Part shown: positions 11,150-21,681 of the stretch, in pieces
Position numbering within the stretch: position 1 is the first letter of the stretch
Layout: every line of letters starts with the position of its first letter
NCBI GenBank assembly: GCA_015179125.1
Contig: WHVA01000046.1
Span: forward strand, 124,001 to 188,000
Direction: 5' to 3'
Source: Gautieria morchelliformis
Taxonomy: Eukaryota; Basidiomycota; Agaricomycetes; Gomphales; Gomphaceae
DNA length: 64,000 bases
The notes under the pieces: generated by a model
What the model was told of the DNA's origin: nothing
The model's database searches: none
The model's input: the letters and a program-made list of their open reading frames with translations, nothing else
Position numbers and translations under genes: made by a program

Positions 11150-14100
11150 CTAGTTACAATTTACAAAACATAAGAACATATCACTATCAATTAGGTCATT
11201 CAGATAGAACCTAGGTTTCGTACCAAATGTAGGAATCATATGGCAAGCTCTGAAAATATATTTAAGCAAGACAAACCCATAGTCTTTCTCCTCATAAATA
11301 TGGCAATTTTTCCAGAGGGTATGTGGTGTCCATTTGCTAGGTTTTAACCGTCGAATCACTGCAATATCTTGGGGTCCAGTGTTTAGATGGCACCTGAACA
11401 TAAAGTGCAACTGTCCAAAGCTAACTGGATCAGTGTTGATGATAATATAATCATAGCGAGGCTTGTTATGGAAGGATGGGTTACAGCGTGCAATGTCTTG
11501 AAGAATAGACCAGTCTTCTAGAGATTGATAGGAAATGTAAATGCATTTGTAAGGGGTTATCTAGCTTTGCAATTAGTTCCTATTTAAGATAAACCAGTTA
11601 TATCATACCTTCATTGGCATACTATCTAGATTGTCTTCTGGGAAGATATGCCAAAGAAAACCAAGCAGGTTCTTGTGAAAGTTTTGAAAAACCATGTTGC
11701 CTTTGTTACTTTCCTCGAGTTTCATACTTGTGGTATGCTTTTCAGGAGACCCAAGCTTCCAATGTCCTTGAGGTTGAGCAGCTTGGGTATTATGCTGAGC
11801 CTTCTTCTCTTCTTCAGCTTCAGCATTCCTATCTTTGAGTTCCTTCTCATATGCATCAATAGCCATTCGAATGCGTGCAATCGCCTCTTGATTTTCATCA
11901 ATCCTTGTCATCTAGTAAAATATCCAAGTCAATTTTATAATATGAGAGCAGTGTTATTCTATCAAAAAGACTTACTTGCTCTTCAACATTCTTAAAGTTA
12001 GTTAAATGGTATGCCTACTTGACCTCCTGTTGGAAACCTTCCCCAACCTGGGTATTGTAGTTGATTGTTGAACCTTTATGGATGATATCATATGTAAGAT
12101 GTACCAGTGCATGTTGCTTAGGGAAATTGAAATTTTTCCCATAAAGTTCTATTCTTGCAACTTATTAAGCTGAAGCTCTGATATCATATGCAAACCTGCA
12201 ATTAGCCGAATGCATGCATATGCTCGTAGGCAGTGAATGAGAGGTGAATTAGCTGGAAGCAGTTGAACAATGCATGGAAGGATGCACTAATTCAAATGAT
12301 AATATCATAAACTATCCCCTCTAGAAATATCAAGCCTCACTTTTAAAGCCTCAAAATAGCTCTGACCATCAGAGAACTCCATGGTTGTTATTGACTGAAA
12401 GTGATTCAGATTAGGCCATGAAGGTACCATGTTCATACTAATGCTATGAATTAGTAAACTTATATAAGTTTCTCATTTTAATTATGATATACTTCTGTGA
12501 GTATTTGCCCTTCTTTGCTAAATCTCCCAAGACTTCAATTGTAAGTGGGAAGAGATGTTTCCCAAACTTGCCAGAATCATCATTATGTAGAAGATCATAT
12601 GAGTGTGCAATATATGGATCAGAGTTAGCTATGAACCAAAATGTGTTCTAAGTGCATTGCATATTAGTATAGCTATCAAAATATAAAATAAGAATCCTTT
12701 ACGAGAACTTTATGTAGTCCATTTTTCTTCAGGATCTCCTCTGATGCTGCTTTAGTGTGGGCATTTATAGCTTGCTTGTAAACACTTTGCATGGTTTGGT
12801 AGTCCGAAGGGTGAATGACTTGGTCACTAAATGGAGCTGGTGTTTGTGAACAAGACACCGAGTGCATGGATAATCAGCCGAAGCTGCCTGCGTTCCACAA
12901 GCACATGCTGCCTCTTCCATGATTGGATGGCAATGCCTGGAAAGAAAACATGATGTATCTCATCACCACATTTGACTGCTTCACCTTCATGTGAGATATG
13001 TTCAAGAGACCTGAGCATCTTTCGAAGGATCTTATGATAAATATCCTGTTTGAAGCAGCCAAATGCTACCTTCTCCTTTTGTGTACGGTCATCAGGATCA
13101 CCTGGATCTACAATCTATATAATATAAAGTGTTATAGTATCTTAAGTAACAATCAAATAATACACACCCTTGGCATATAACCAATAAGTACAGCTCCTCC
13201 ATTTACAGACCCATTTCAGATTGCTCTAGGAAGGAACCCAGGTCGAAGCAAGATTGGATGCATTGTAACCGTGCTTGAAACTTTGCCCTTATTTATGTTA
13301 TTGAGGGACAAGGAGGGAGATGGAGACAGAGACGGAATGGAACACAATGCGCAATGCGCGAGATGAAACACTAGTGAGGACTGCTGTTAACTCACTCAAC
13401 CGGACTCAAGCTATGTGAGTGGATGGGCTGAAACTGATCAATTCAATGTAACTAATGGTCTAGCTACTTATACAAGTCGGTCATAGGGGTGGGATACCGG
13501 CAGAAAGTCTTGGAACATGAGCGGGTATTATGACCGGTGATGAGTCACGGAAGTAGCACATGGATGTGACAGCAGACAGATCACTAGCTAGAAGAGTGGG
13601 GAAAATACTAGAAATCACGGGAAAAATACTACTGGATTCACAACAATCTAGCCACAGATGAAGTGGGAGGAAACAATGTGGAAGATCAGGATAGTATGGG
13701 AGTTGCTCCTTCCATATAATTTAATAATAAATTCCAGTATATCAGATAGACCAAGACATACTTGAATATCCCACCAAGTTTGTCCAGTATTTATTTCATC
13801 AAAAATCTGAGTGATCCTCCCATTTGCATGCAAAAACTTCTTTACTGGATAGAGGATGAGTGATGAGGATAGAGAGGGATCTGTTACAAGATCACGGATC
13901 CACTTCCATGGATCTCGAAACTGAAAATCAAAAGTGTATTCAATACCCTCATATGTTGCAGTAATGCTATCTTTCTGGAACTTTGAAAAAGGCATTCATA
14001 TCTAGTATCCAATATCAAAGGGATAACACCTACTGGAACAACATACTTCCTTGCAAAGCCCATAGTATTGTCAAAGTCATTGATATCTTGAAAGGTAAGT

Positions 14101-14522
14101 CTGCTATGACCAGGGTCAGTCCAGTTATGTTTGATTCCCATAATAAGTCTCTTGATAGAATCCGTATGCATAGCAGATTGTATGGCTATTTCTGCAAACT
14201 CAAAATCTGCTCGGGTGTGAAATGGTGCCCAAGGTTTAGCAGTATTATAGCACTGCTGAGGGCTATCCCGATCCTGCTCAGAGACCAAATTTCCAGAAGG
14301 AAGGTCCCAAAATATAAATTCTGGTTCAAGTATGCCACTATGAGGATGATGCCTGAGCTCAATGAGTGTTGTTGAAGCAGGGGGATAGGGCTGTGGTGCA
14401 GCTTTATGGGTTGTCTGATCTGAAACAGTTTCATCCATAGAATCTTCAGACTCCACAGATACTGAGCCCTCAGATTCCACTGAGACCGTGTCAGGTTGCT
14501 CACCCAGATGTGCTGCCATCAC
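11150..14522 (-). pseudogene. Plavaka transposase, decayed and interrupted by a solo LTR
   Basis: Minus-strand multi-exon gene. Recognisable blocks in order: acidic N terminus from 14522; AKPWAPFHTRADFEFAEIA; an intron at about 13987-14034; then FQKDSITATYEG and FRDPWKWIRDLVTDPSL, YPVKKFLH and FDEINTGQTWW. Next are DLPHCFLPLHLWLD, the solo LTR (13296-13645), and the frame resumes with KGKVS and HPILLRPGFLP. Further on are DPGDPDDRTQKEKVAF, GEAVKCGDEIHHVFFPGI, a Cys-rich region ending DYPCTRCLVHKHQLH, NSDPYIAHSYDLLH, GKFGKHLFPLTIEVLGDLAK, GHWKLGSP, and a C-terminal block ending DMFLCFVNCN at 11150. These match the Agaricomycete Plavaka transposase in order and spacing. I see no N-terminal zinc finger. 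There are several frame changes (near 12900 and 12680) and an in-frame stop near 13240. The protein would excise and integrate the element in the nucleus; this copy cannot. Confidence 0.8.
13296..13645 (+). repeat. 350-bp solo LTR inside the Plavaka transposase
   Basis: The sequence starts TGTTATTGAGGG and ends GGATTCACAACA, a TG...CA border. It is flanked by ATTTA (13291-13295) and ATCTA (13646-13650), a 5-bp duplication with one transition. Removing it together with one duplication rejoins the transposase reading frame exactly (WLD then KGKVS). That shows it is an insertion, most simply a solo LTR left by recombination between two LTRs. The family is unknown. Confidence 0.8.
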
Positions 14523-14607
14523 TGAGACAAGAGAACGTGTAAGAAGTTAATTATAGTGTCAATGGTACTTTCGCGACACCCTCCTGCGACTGTTGTGGCC
14601 ACCGATT

Positions 14608-15200
14608 CCACAGGCTAGACATCAGAGCACGTAAGTAACGATACACAGCGGCCACAAGCAGATCCGTAGACATCACATACCTGGTCAATATGACAACCCT
14701 CGGCCACAGCAGCCTCTTAAACTGTACCCTCTGATTCCGCGGGCTAGACATCAGAGCACGTAAGTAACGATACACAGCGGCCACAAGCAGATCCATAGAC
14801 ATCACATACCTGGTCAATATGACAACCCTTGGCCACAGCAGCCTCTTCAACTGTACCCTCTGATTCCGCAGGCTAGACATCAGAGCACGTAAGTAACGAT
14901 ACACAGCGGCCACAAGCAGATCCACAGACATCACATACCTGGTCAATATGACAACCCTTGGCCACAGCAGCCTCTTCAACTGTACCCTCTGATTCCGCAG
15001 GCTAGACATCAGAGCACGTAAGTAACGATACACAGCAGCCACAAGCAGATCCATAGACATCACGTACCTGGTCAATATGACAACCCTCAGCCACAGCAGC
15101 CTCTTCAACTGTGCCCTCTGATTCTGCGGGCTAGACATCAGTGCACATAAGTAATGATACACAATGGCCACAAGCAGATCTGTAGACAGAAAGGAACTGT
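14608..15200 (-). repeat. 129-bp tandem repeat, five units
   Basis: The landmark GGCTAGACATCAG recurs at 14613, 14742, 14871, 15000 and 15129, exactly 129 bases apart each time. The unit equals 43 codons, and one minus-strand frame (14551-15249) stays open through all units with a hydrophobic repeat containing YRYLRALMSS and RVVILTRYVM. The central units are nearly identical; the outer ones have diverged. On the plus strand each unit shows an acceptor-like CCGCAG and a donor-like GTAAGT 17 bases apart. No known protein is recognised; it may be a minisatellite or the repeat domain of an unknown Plavaka-linked protein. Confidence 0.85.
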
Positions 15201-15366
15201 CGAGTGACGACTCCATCCCTGGCCCATAGTATGTGCATCGTGGGGACAAGCATCACGTACCTCCAAGTGTGTTCCTTCACGAGACTACTTCTCCTCTGTA
15301 TATACGTCAATCTGGGTTAACAACGTGTCTGGAGGCTTCACGTATCTCAAAGCTGTAATTGACGCT

Positions 15367-16830
15367 CCGACCGAAAACCGACTCAGGGGCTGACAATCGC
15401 TCCTTCGACCCCTTAAGGCAAAACAAGGTAACGCAACATTCCTGCACGCTCAGCCTACCTCGCAACTCAATTCCGCACACGGGACCACAATCACGTTGCC
15501 TCATGCCCACACCCACGCCATCCCCCACCTGCCATACGCATTCCCCCCACGCCTGCTACCGCAGCCTGGTCCAGGGCCTCTCCCTGCTGAGGGATATTCA
15601 TTTGGGAATGCGAGTGTCGATGCATCTGGCTCTGGCTCTGGGGCCTTGGAATCTGTATCAAATGGCAGTCCGGGCGCCGAGTCTGTGAGGAATGGTGTGC
15701 GGGGCGTGGGCGAAGCGATGGATGACGACACGGATGCGGAGGCATCATATATGGGGTACTTGTCACGGTTTGGGAGTATTGCGAGTATCGCCAGTGTTGC
15801 AAGTGTTCCGAGCATTACGAGTGAGTGGGAGTGTGAGCTCGGAGTCGGGGTGGGATGGGAGTGGTGGGAATGGGAATGGGAATGGAAACTCAAATTCGAG
15901 CGAGTGGGAGGGGCGAAAGGGGTCTTGGCAGGCCAGATTTTTGTTTTTGTATGCTGGTAACTGATGGCGATGATATGTTCGATGAATACAGGACGGGGCA
16001 AGTTGCCGACATGTTCTCCGCGCTGGACGTTGACGACAGAAACAATGGCGACCTCCCACGCAAAGGGAGCATGCCGTATTCCGACCTACTCACGCTTGAT
16101 ACGCTAAATGCACCCGACATAGCCGTCGTGCGCAAAGCATCCATCCCGTACGACCTGGGTAGCCTCGATGCGCTGTGGGGTACGTCACCACTTGAGGGAC
16201 TCGATAGGGTCGAGGGGATGGAGATAGAGTGAGATGTGGAGGTGTATGTGCAGCAGGGACATGCTCAGCAGCAGCACCGGCAGGGTCAACACACCCAGCA
16301 ACACGATCCACGCACCGCAAGGCGGGAGGACGTCCCACATGCATATCGCAATGAGGGGTCTGTCCCGCACAGTGCACACACGTATGGCGATGATGCCTTG
16401 GCCGTACACCTGCATGCATATGACAACCCCTCCATCCCGCGGGGATACCTCGAGCACGACGTGCCTCACACTCACACACACGGGCACGAGCCCTCGTCCG
16501 GCTACCTCAGGCGCACACGGTACTCAATCTCGCACGTGAGTGAGTTAACGTATACGCTCTGTGGGACAGGAGGATCCACAGCCAGAGCAGCGGGAGATGC
16601 AGGGGCAGGAGATGCAGCAGCACGAGCAACGTGACATGTCACAGAAGCAGCAGAAGCAGACCTATTTTCCCGTGCAACATCAACAGCAGGAGCTGCACAT
16701 GCAGGCTGATGATGACATGCTCAATATGAAAATGCACACCAACTCCCACACCTCCCACCCAAACGACTCCAGGCATACCCACACCCACACTCATCGCTCC
16801 CACCCACACCGGTGGAGACGGAATGTATAA
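15367..16830 (+). pseudogene. Remnant of a Ser/Gly- and His/Gln-rich nuclear-type protein, possibly homeodomain-factor C terminus
   Basis: A plus-strand frame from about 15496 encodes a Pro-rich lead, PGPGPLPAEGYSFGNASVD, an acidic patch and YLSRFGSIASIASVASVPS. After an apparent intron ending in ATACAG near 15992, it continues with QVADMFSALDVDD, GSMPYSDLLTLDTLNAPD and SIPYDLGSLDALWGT. A TGA at 16230-16232 interrupts the frame, which then continues as DVEVYVQQGHAQQQHRQ up to about 16545. A further acceptor-like ACAG near 16569 leads into a Gln/His-rich tail ending at 16830. The FGSIASIAS and DMFSALDV blocks remind me of C-terminal regions of basidiomycete homeodomain factors, but no homeodomain is present, so this is a weak guess. 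It lies inside the Plavaka-like element and looks like trapped host sequence. Confidence 0.35.
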
Positions 16831-17121
16831 CACTTTTTAAACGCAACCTCGCTATCGCTGGCTAGCACTGCATGGCTGTGCCCGTTTGTCTGGCTAGGGA
16901 GGCTACACACTTTACACAACCCAGTCCTTTTCATTGTTTTCCTGCTTTCACTGGTTTTTGCTCTGACTATGCTGGTTTTTCGTTTTCTGTTCATTCGCCA
17001 TCCAGTCTTGGCCTTTACGCCCTTCCTTCATCTTCACACCACACCACGTTCGCGTTCCGTGATCTTATTTTCTTCTGCTTACGCTCGTGCCCAAACATAT
17101 CACCGAAGCTCGGCAGCTTGG

Positions 17122-17176
17122 CATGATGCACGAGTTGCCCAAAGTCTCTTTAACTTTGGGTAACTCGTGCGTCATG
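17122..17176. repeat. 24-bp inverted repeat (hairpin), 7-base loop
   Basis: Arms 17122-17145 and 17153-17176 are complementary except at two positions. One mismatch is a CpG/TpG difference (GACGCAC versus GATGCAC). It sits in an otherwise featureless stretch, 16831-17568, which is low-complexity and pyrimidine-rich and where I see no gene. Possible roles are a terminator-like hairpin or a relic of a small foldback element. Confidence 0.8.
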
Positions 17177-17568
17177 TCGGCACGGCAAGCATGTGGCCTG
17201 AAGTATTTGTCCCCCGTGGCCTATAACCACCCATAGCTACACATACCCCTTCTGCGTGTGCTTTTTCTGAGACTAGGGCGCCGCGCGGTCCCATTTTTGT
17301 CGCGCGAACACAAAATAATTCGAGTTTAAGAAGGTATGTACTTACACAAGGTGACTTCTTGGGCCGCCGGCTTAGTCATTGCACGGTGCCTAGGTCTCAC
17401 AGATCCCGAACACAGGCACGGGTCACCTGGCTTTTTCCCTTTGCCCTTGTCTCTGTCTTTGTGGTCTCTAGTGTGCTACCCATTCTTGTTTCTAATTGGT
17501 GCTCCGCTGAGCACATCTTTGCACAAGCCTGAGTCCTGCTGGAATGAGACAGGTTCAATTTCGGAGTC

Positions 17569-17973
17569 ATGTCGCCTTCTCCTGATCCGATTCTGGACCT
17601 GGTGCAGCGCAGCGACCTGGGGGATGCCGCGAACGGAACGAGTGATGACGCGTGGGATGAAAGGGCAGCATGGTATGCTCCCATGATCTACTCCCGTACA
17701 TCGGGCTCACGTGGCATTGTGCGTGTAGAGATCCACCCTGCGACACTCTCCGCCATGGCCCGTGCGGCCGCCCTCTATGCTGTCCAACCATCCTCGACGA
17801 CAACGGTGACCGCGACGACGGCTATGGCCATGATTCTCAGCAATGAACTTCTGCACACTTACATTTTGCGCTTGCCTATGCCCCCCGCCCCCACTCCTTT
17901 CACTCGCATCATGTGCGAATGCTTTTTCCCTATGGGGTTTTTAAACGCCTTGCGTCGTCGACAGGTTTTCTAG
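17569..17973 (+). CDS. Unrecognised 134-residue open frame inside the Plavaka-like element
   Basis: ATG at 17569, stop at 17971-17973. The product starts acidic (PSPDPILDLVQRSDLGDAA), has an Ala/Thr-rich middle and a basic end (LNALRRRQVF). No domain is recognised. It lies just upstream of, and on the same strand as, the multi-exon remnant that starts near 18062, so it could be its first exon if an intron exists around 17950-18060. Coding status is uncertain. Confidence 0.25.
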   Translation: MSPSPDPILDLVQRSDLGDAANGTSDDAWDERAAWYAPMIYSRTSGSRGIVRVEIHPATLSAMARAAALYAVQPSSTTTVTATTAMAMILSNELLHTYILRLPMPPAPTPFTRIMCECFFPMGFLNALRRRQVF

Positions 17974-18061
17974 CCGTGTTTTCTTCTCTTCTATTTACAT
18001 GTACTTACTGCCCCTGTAATACGGCCCTCGAAAAAAGAAATCCCCTTTATTTTCTGCTCTA

Positions 18062-19706
18062 GGCCATTCCTCCTGCGTGAGGAATTTGATATGTGCACGT
18101 CTGCCATACTGGCCAAGGTAGGTCCTACTCTAAAATAATCTAAGACATGTTACATAATTGCTGTGTTGAAGTTAGGCATATGCCGAAACAAGCATTTGCT
18201 TTGTCCCTATCAGCTTATGGCAAAAGCTCAAAGGAAATGCGCCATATTCCCTATAACCTTTAATTGTGAAGATTTTACTGATGATCTAGGAGCAATATCC
18301 ACCAGCAGCTCAGAGGATGTTGATGATGAGGCATTCACCAAGTTGGGCGATGACAGTGGCTCTGGACTGGTGCCAGAAGGTAACAGACCCAAATTTCCCT
18401 CTAAAGTGAGTGCCCAAATTATATCTATGCCATACCTGACTGATTCAAGCATTGTCACTTAGCGCTCCCGTTTAGAACAGGCTCGAGTGAATGAGATTGA
18501 AGTTGACATCGCTAACCTTGGACATGAGCTTGTGGCACTCAAAAATGCCAATTCCCAAGGCTCCAGCTCTTCAGGTTATCCAAACTCTCATAAGGTGACC
18601 CAAGAAGATACTGGTTCCAAGCTCGATGGAAAGAATATCGAACATATTCGCCAGCTCGGTGGCAAATCTGCAATTATGGACATGCTGTGGATCAGCAACG
18701 CACAGGCTAGGCTGTGTTTCGTACACCGCTGAATGGGGCTTACACTCCAATGGACTGTTTCAAGCCAGGCATTGAGTGGAAGCGACAAGGGGAACAGGCC
18801 GATCTTCGACAAGGGCTGCCAGCTGAGTTACACAGCCAGTTCCAAAGTGATTTTATTCCTCCAGCTGTAAGTTATTACTTAGTCCATTTCACTGTGCTGA
18901 TATATTTGTAGTTCACTTATGGTATGAGCAATGAACGCTCGAATAGCTCATCCAGAATCAGAAAACATCTTGGATCCAGAATCTTTGGATTCCCACCCAA
19001 TCTCTTTGTCAAAGCTGACTGGCGACTTGCAAACTGTCATGTATTGGCTGGGTGGATGGAAAATTCTGACGGTACCTCGTTCTATACGCCGTTCACCCCT
19101 ATTCTTTATCAGGATGGCCAATGTGATGTAAACCATGTTTTCCTCAATAAGGCCCTATTTGATGTATGTCTCTATTACATATTCTATCATTGGGGTTTTC
19201 TTATATATTTACACACAGGTTTTCAACGTTATAATTCGCGGTCCAAGCGCCCTTGACCATGAGCCTGGTGTTAGGAGTGGGAGTATGACAATGGATGTGA
19301 TATGGGAGCTTACAGAGGTTACTCCTGGTGCCATAGCTGCTGCCGCTACATTTGTAAGCTATAACGCACTTCTACGATTATTGTTTTCTTTACTGATAGC
19401 CCTGTGATTAATCAGGCACGATTTGCATTGAGTCACGATGGTGCGTTTCAATGCCAAGGTGCTGCAACAAAAATCAACTATGAAGGAGACTTCAACATTT
19501 ACCTCCGCTACCTCGTCTCTGGTTGTGAAGAGAATAAGCGGTCAGTCAAGCGGATTCTTAGAATTTGGAACGATTATTTCTTTCCTGCTACATCAACTTT
19601 CGACACCATGGTAGCAGCACCTGTACAGGCAGTCAACGATGCCTTCGCGATGCTTGAGGAAGATGAGGAGGTTGGACCCATTGATCAGCATGATGCCAAC
19701 TCATGA
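18062..19706 (+). pseudogene. Agaricomycete protein of unknown function, multi-exon, frameshifted
   Basis: Exons can be followed: about 18062-18117 (FLLREEFDMCTSAILAK), 18176-18401 (acidic middle), 18463 onward (coiled coil RLEQARVNEIEVDIANLGHE, then IRQLGGKSAIMDM), up to 18866, 18912-19161, 19219-19353 and 19417-19706. Introns at 18402-18462, 18867-18911, 19162-19218 and 19354-19416 have GT-AG ends. The later exons contain GFPPNLFVKADWRLANC, VFNVIIRGPSALDHEP, WELTEVTPGAIAAAATFARF and IYLRYLVSGCEENKRS. These resemble a large family of uncharacterised proteins in mushroom genomes with an E(I/V)TPGxIAxAA motif. No enzymatic motif is evident. A 1- or 2-base indel near 18705-18711 shifts the frame, so the copy is broken. 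It sits inside the Plavaka-like element as cargo. Function unknown. Confidence 0.55.
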
Positions 19707-20107
19707 TAACGCTGCAATTCCTGCTGAACCACCAACAACCTCTATACCCTCCGACACATATCCTACCAGAAAATGGCGAGCACCTATACGAGTAGGAGAC
19801 ACAGTTGAAGTAATCAAGCCATCCAAAGGGATGGGAAACCCCCAAGAGCGAATAGGAAGGGGAAGCGGGGTGGGAAGAAGTAGGTTAGATGTAGTCCAAG
19901 TCATGTAATAGATGGCCAGCATGTGTTCAATGAGGATAACCTTTACTTTTTCATTCATTGCTCGGTGAAGAAGTTCACGGCTTAATTCTGAGTTTTTTTT
20001 TAAGATAGGATTTAAGGCATTGATATATTTCTGTAGTAGTCACAACTAAAACTACTATTGACAAGACATTTCTGAGCTAATACACTTGACTTGTGCAAAC
20101 CGGTACC
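19707..20107. other. No gene seen
   Basis: AT-rich spacer between the plus-strand remnant ending at 19706 and the minus-strand nuclease-like gene ending at 20108. Short open frames here (for example 19639-19908) overlap or trail the previous exon and show no recognisable domain. Confidence 0.4.
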
Positions 20108-20834
20108 CTACTCGAGAAAACCGTCTGCAGGAATAAACCTTTTGAAAGCCTTGTAACATTGGACTATGATAACTCTGTTATCAAGTGGCATCATCCCCTC
20201 CTCGGTGCGCCTGTTCATCCTCGGGACATCTGGGATGTACTCCTTCACAACTGTCTTGACAGTGGGGGCTCTCCCAAGGATAACCGCCTCAGATAGCTCC
20301 TCTGTAACCGGTATCAAATAGAATATAGGTGCAGTGCCATGCATGACGATCCCGGGGAATACCTGTCCCGAATAAGCTTGGTAAGTTAAAAAATGTTAGA
20401 AAACTAATGAGCTTACCATTTCCTTCAGGGGATCAAGTTTGGCTCCTCTCCTCATCCTGTTTTTGTGTTGGAAAGCGCCAATGGCTTCTGCAATCAGCTG
20501 AGGAGTTGCGCCCGTACTACTTTGCATTGCCACGGTTTTATCCTCCTGTATGAGCATGAGGATGTTGCTAGAAATGTCGGACAAATAGACATCGGGCTTC
20601 ACATAGGTTTGCTCCCCGCACATAGTGAGGGGGAGCTCTTTGTGGAGGCCTATAAACCATGTCTCGGGTGTGTAATGAAGATAAGACAGAAAGGTGCTGG
20701 CAAAGAGATCCACAATGGCCTCCTCAGGAGAAGAGGTGGCAATATATACGAGATTGGCGAGGTCCCTAGTGCGATGGTCGATGATATCTTTTCTGTCCGT
20801 CTTCGTCAGAATTCAGATTCGACGGGGATCTGAG
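20108..20834 (-). pseudogene. PD-(D/E)XK nuclease-like Agaricomycete protein, partial
   Basis: Minus-strand remnant with two exons. The upstream exon carries RTRDLANLVYIATSSPEEA, then TWFIGLHKELPLTMCGEQ and KPDVYLSDISSNILMLIQED. The last block has the D...(Q/E)xK arrangement of a PD-(D/E)XK fold (PDVYLSD, then LIQEDK). It continues to KNRMRRGAKLDPLKEMV. After an intron around 20361-20415 the second exon reads GIVMHGTAPIFYLIPVTEEL and ends DNRVIIVQCYKAFKRF. The pattern matches a family of uncharacterised proteins frequent in mushroom genomes; a nuclease activity is inferred from the motif only. The N-terminal part normally expected is missing. It lies inside the Plavaka-like element, opposite in strand to the preceding remnant. 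Alternative: a host gene fragment of unrelated role. Confidence 0.5.
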
Positions 20835-21137
20835 GAAGGCTTGGAATTTGATAGAATGTGGGGACGTCGCAGGGTAGGATTTTAATGGAATAGTTCAGTA
20901 ATTCAGCATCTGTCCAGTGACACCCTGATTTTGCTGTGCATATTATGCGATCGCTGATCATGGTAGTGTGGAAAGAAATCAGAATGTTATGGAACCTTCG
21001 TTACCGAGTAAATATTTATAGTGACTCCTGCCTCAGAATTATATTTCCTCTAAGCTGTACCTAAGCATCTTGTCTGTGTAGCTCAATGGTTAGTGCTTGT
21101 GTGTGCATATAACTTTTCTCACCCATCACTGCGCTTG
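20835..21137. other. Spacer before the nested chromovirus
   Basis: No gene is seen. About 21078-21110 resembles the 5' half of a tRNA (GTAGCTCAATGGTTAG) but lacks a T arm. The last five bases, GCTTG (21133-21137), are the left target-site duplication of the chromovirus; the right copy is GCTCG (27565-27569), differing by a CpG transition. Confidence 0.5.
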
Positions 21138-21681
21138 TATAAGGGCAACCTGGGCAGACGCTCTACACTCAAGCGGCGAACTGGCGAAGGGGGATCCAAA
21201 GTGAGATAGAGAACTATATACAGGACATAGACATACCTGGCGAAGGGGGATCCAAAGAGAAAACTCTAAGGAACCCCTTCGCCACCTAACTACGACTATA
21301 AGCAAATGCGGGCATGCTAGCCTGATCACCAAATGCCCGAGTTACATAAGGAATCATGCCAGCGATAACAGGTCTGGACAGATAAGGAAGGAATGATGTC
21401 GGAAGGGGCCGGAACAGGAATGGAAATAAATGGAACACAAGACAGAAGGATGCTAAAGGCTAGGAGAAGCTCAGGTGCCACCAACAACACGCTGCGATGA
21501 TGCAGTGTGCGACCACGCACAGTGCGATCATGCGCAGTGCGATCGTGCACAGTGCGATTGTGCACAGTGCGATTGTGCACAGTGCGATTGTGCACAGTGC
21601 GATTGTGCACAGTGCGATCGTGCACAGTGTGATCATACACAGTGCGATCATACACAGTGTGTGATTGGTGTTCCCCTGACA
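21138..21681 (-). repeat. 3' LTR of chromovirus 1 (544 bp)
   Basis: Begins TATAAGGGCAACC and ends GGTGTTCCCCTGACA on the plus strand. It contains a short array of 15-bp units, GCGATNNTGCACAGT (about 21505-21660). The N positions are CG, TG or CA, i.e. CpG decay products. The array has fewer units than the partner LTR. Confidence 0.9.

Noticed and set aside
11614-14375. Plus-strand frames of 70-130 codons across the Plavaka region
   Set aside because: They are antisense to recognisable Plavaka transposase exons on the minus strand.
21078-21125. tRNA-like sequence (D-arm resemblance)
   Set aside because: GTAGCTCAATGGTTAG fits a D arm but no anticodon stem, T arm or acceptor pairing follows.
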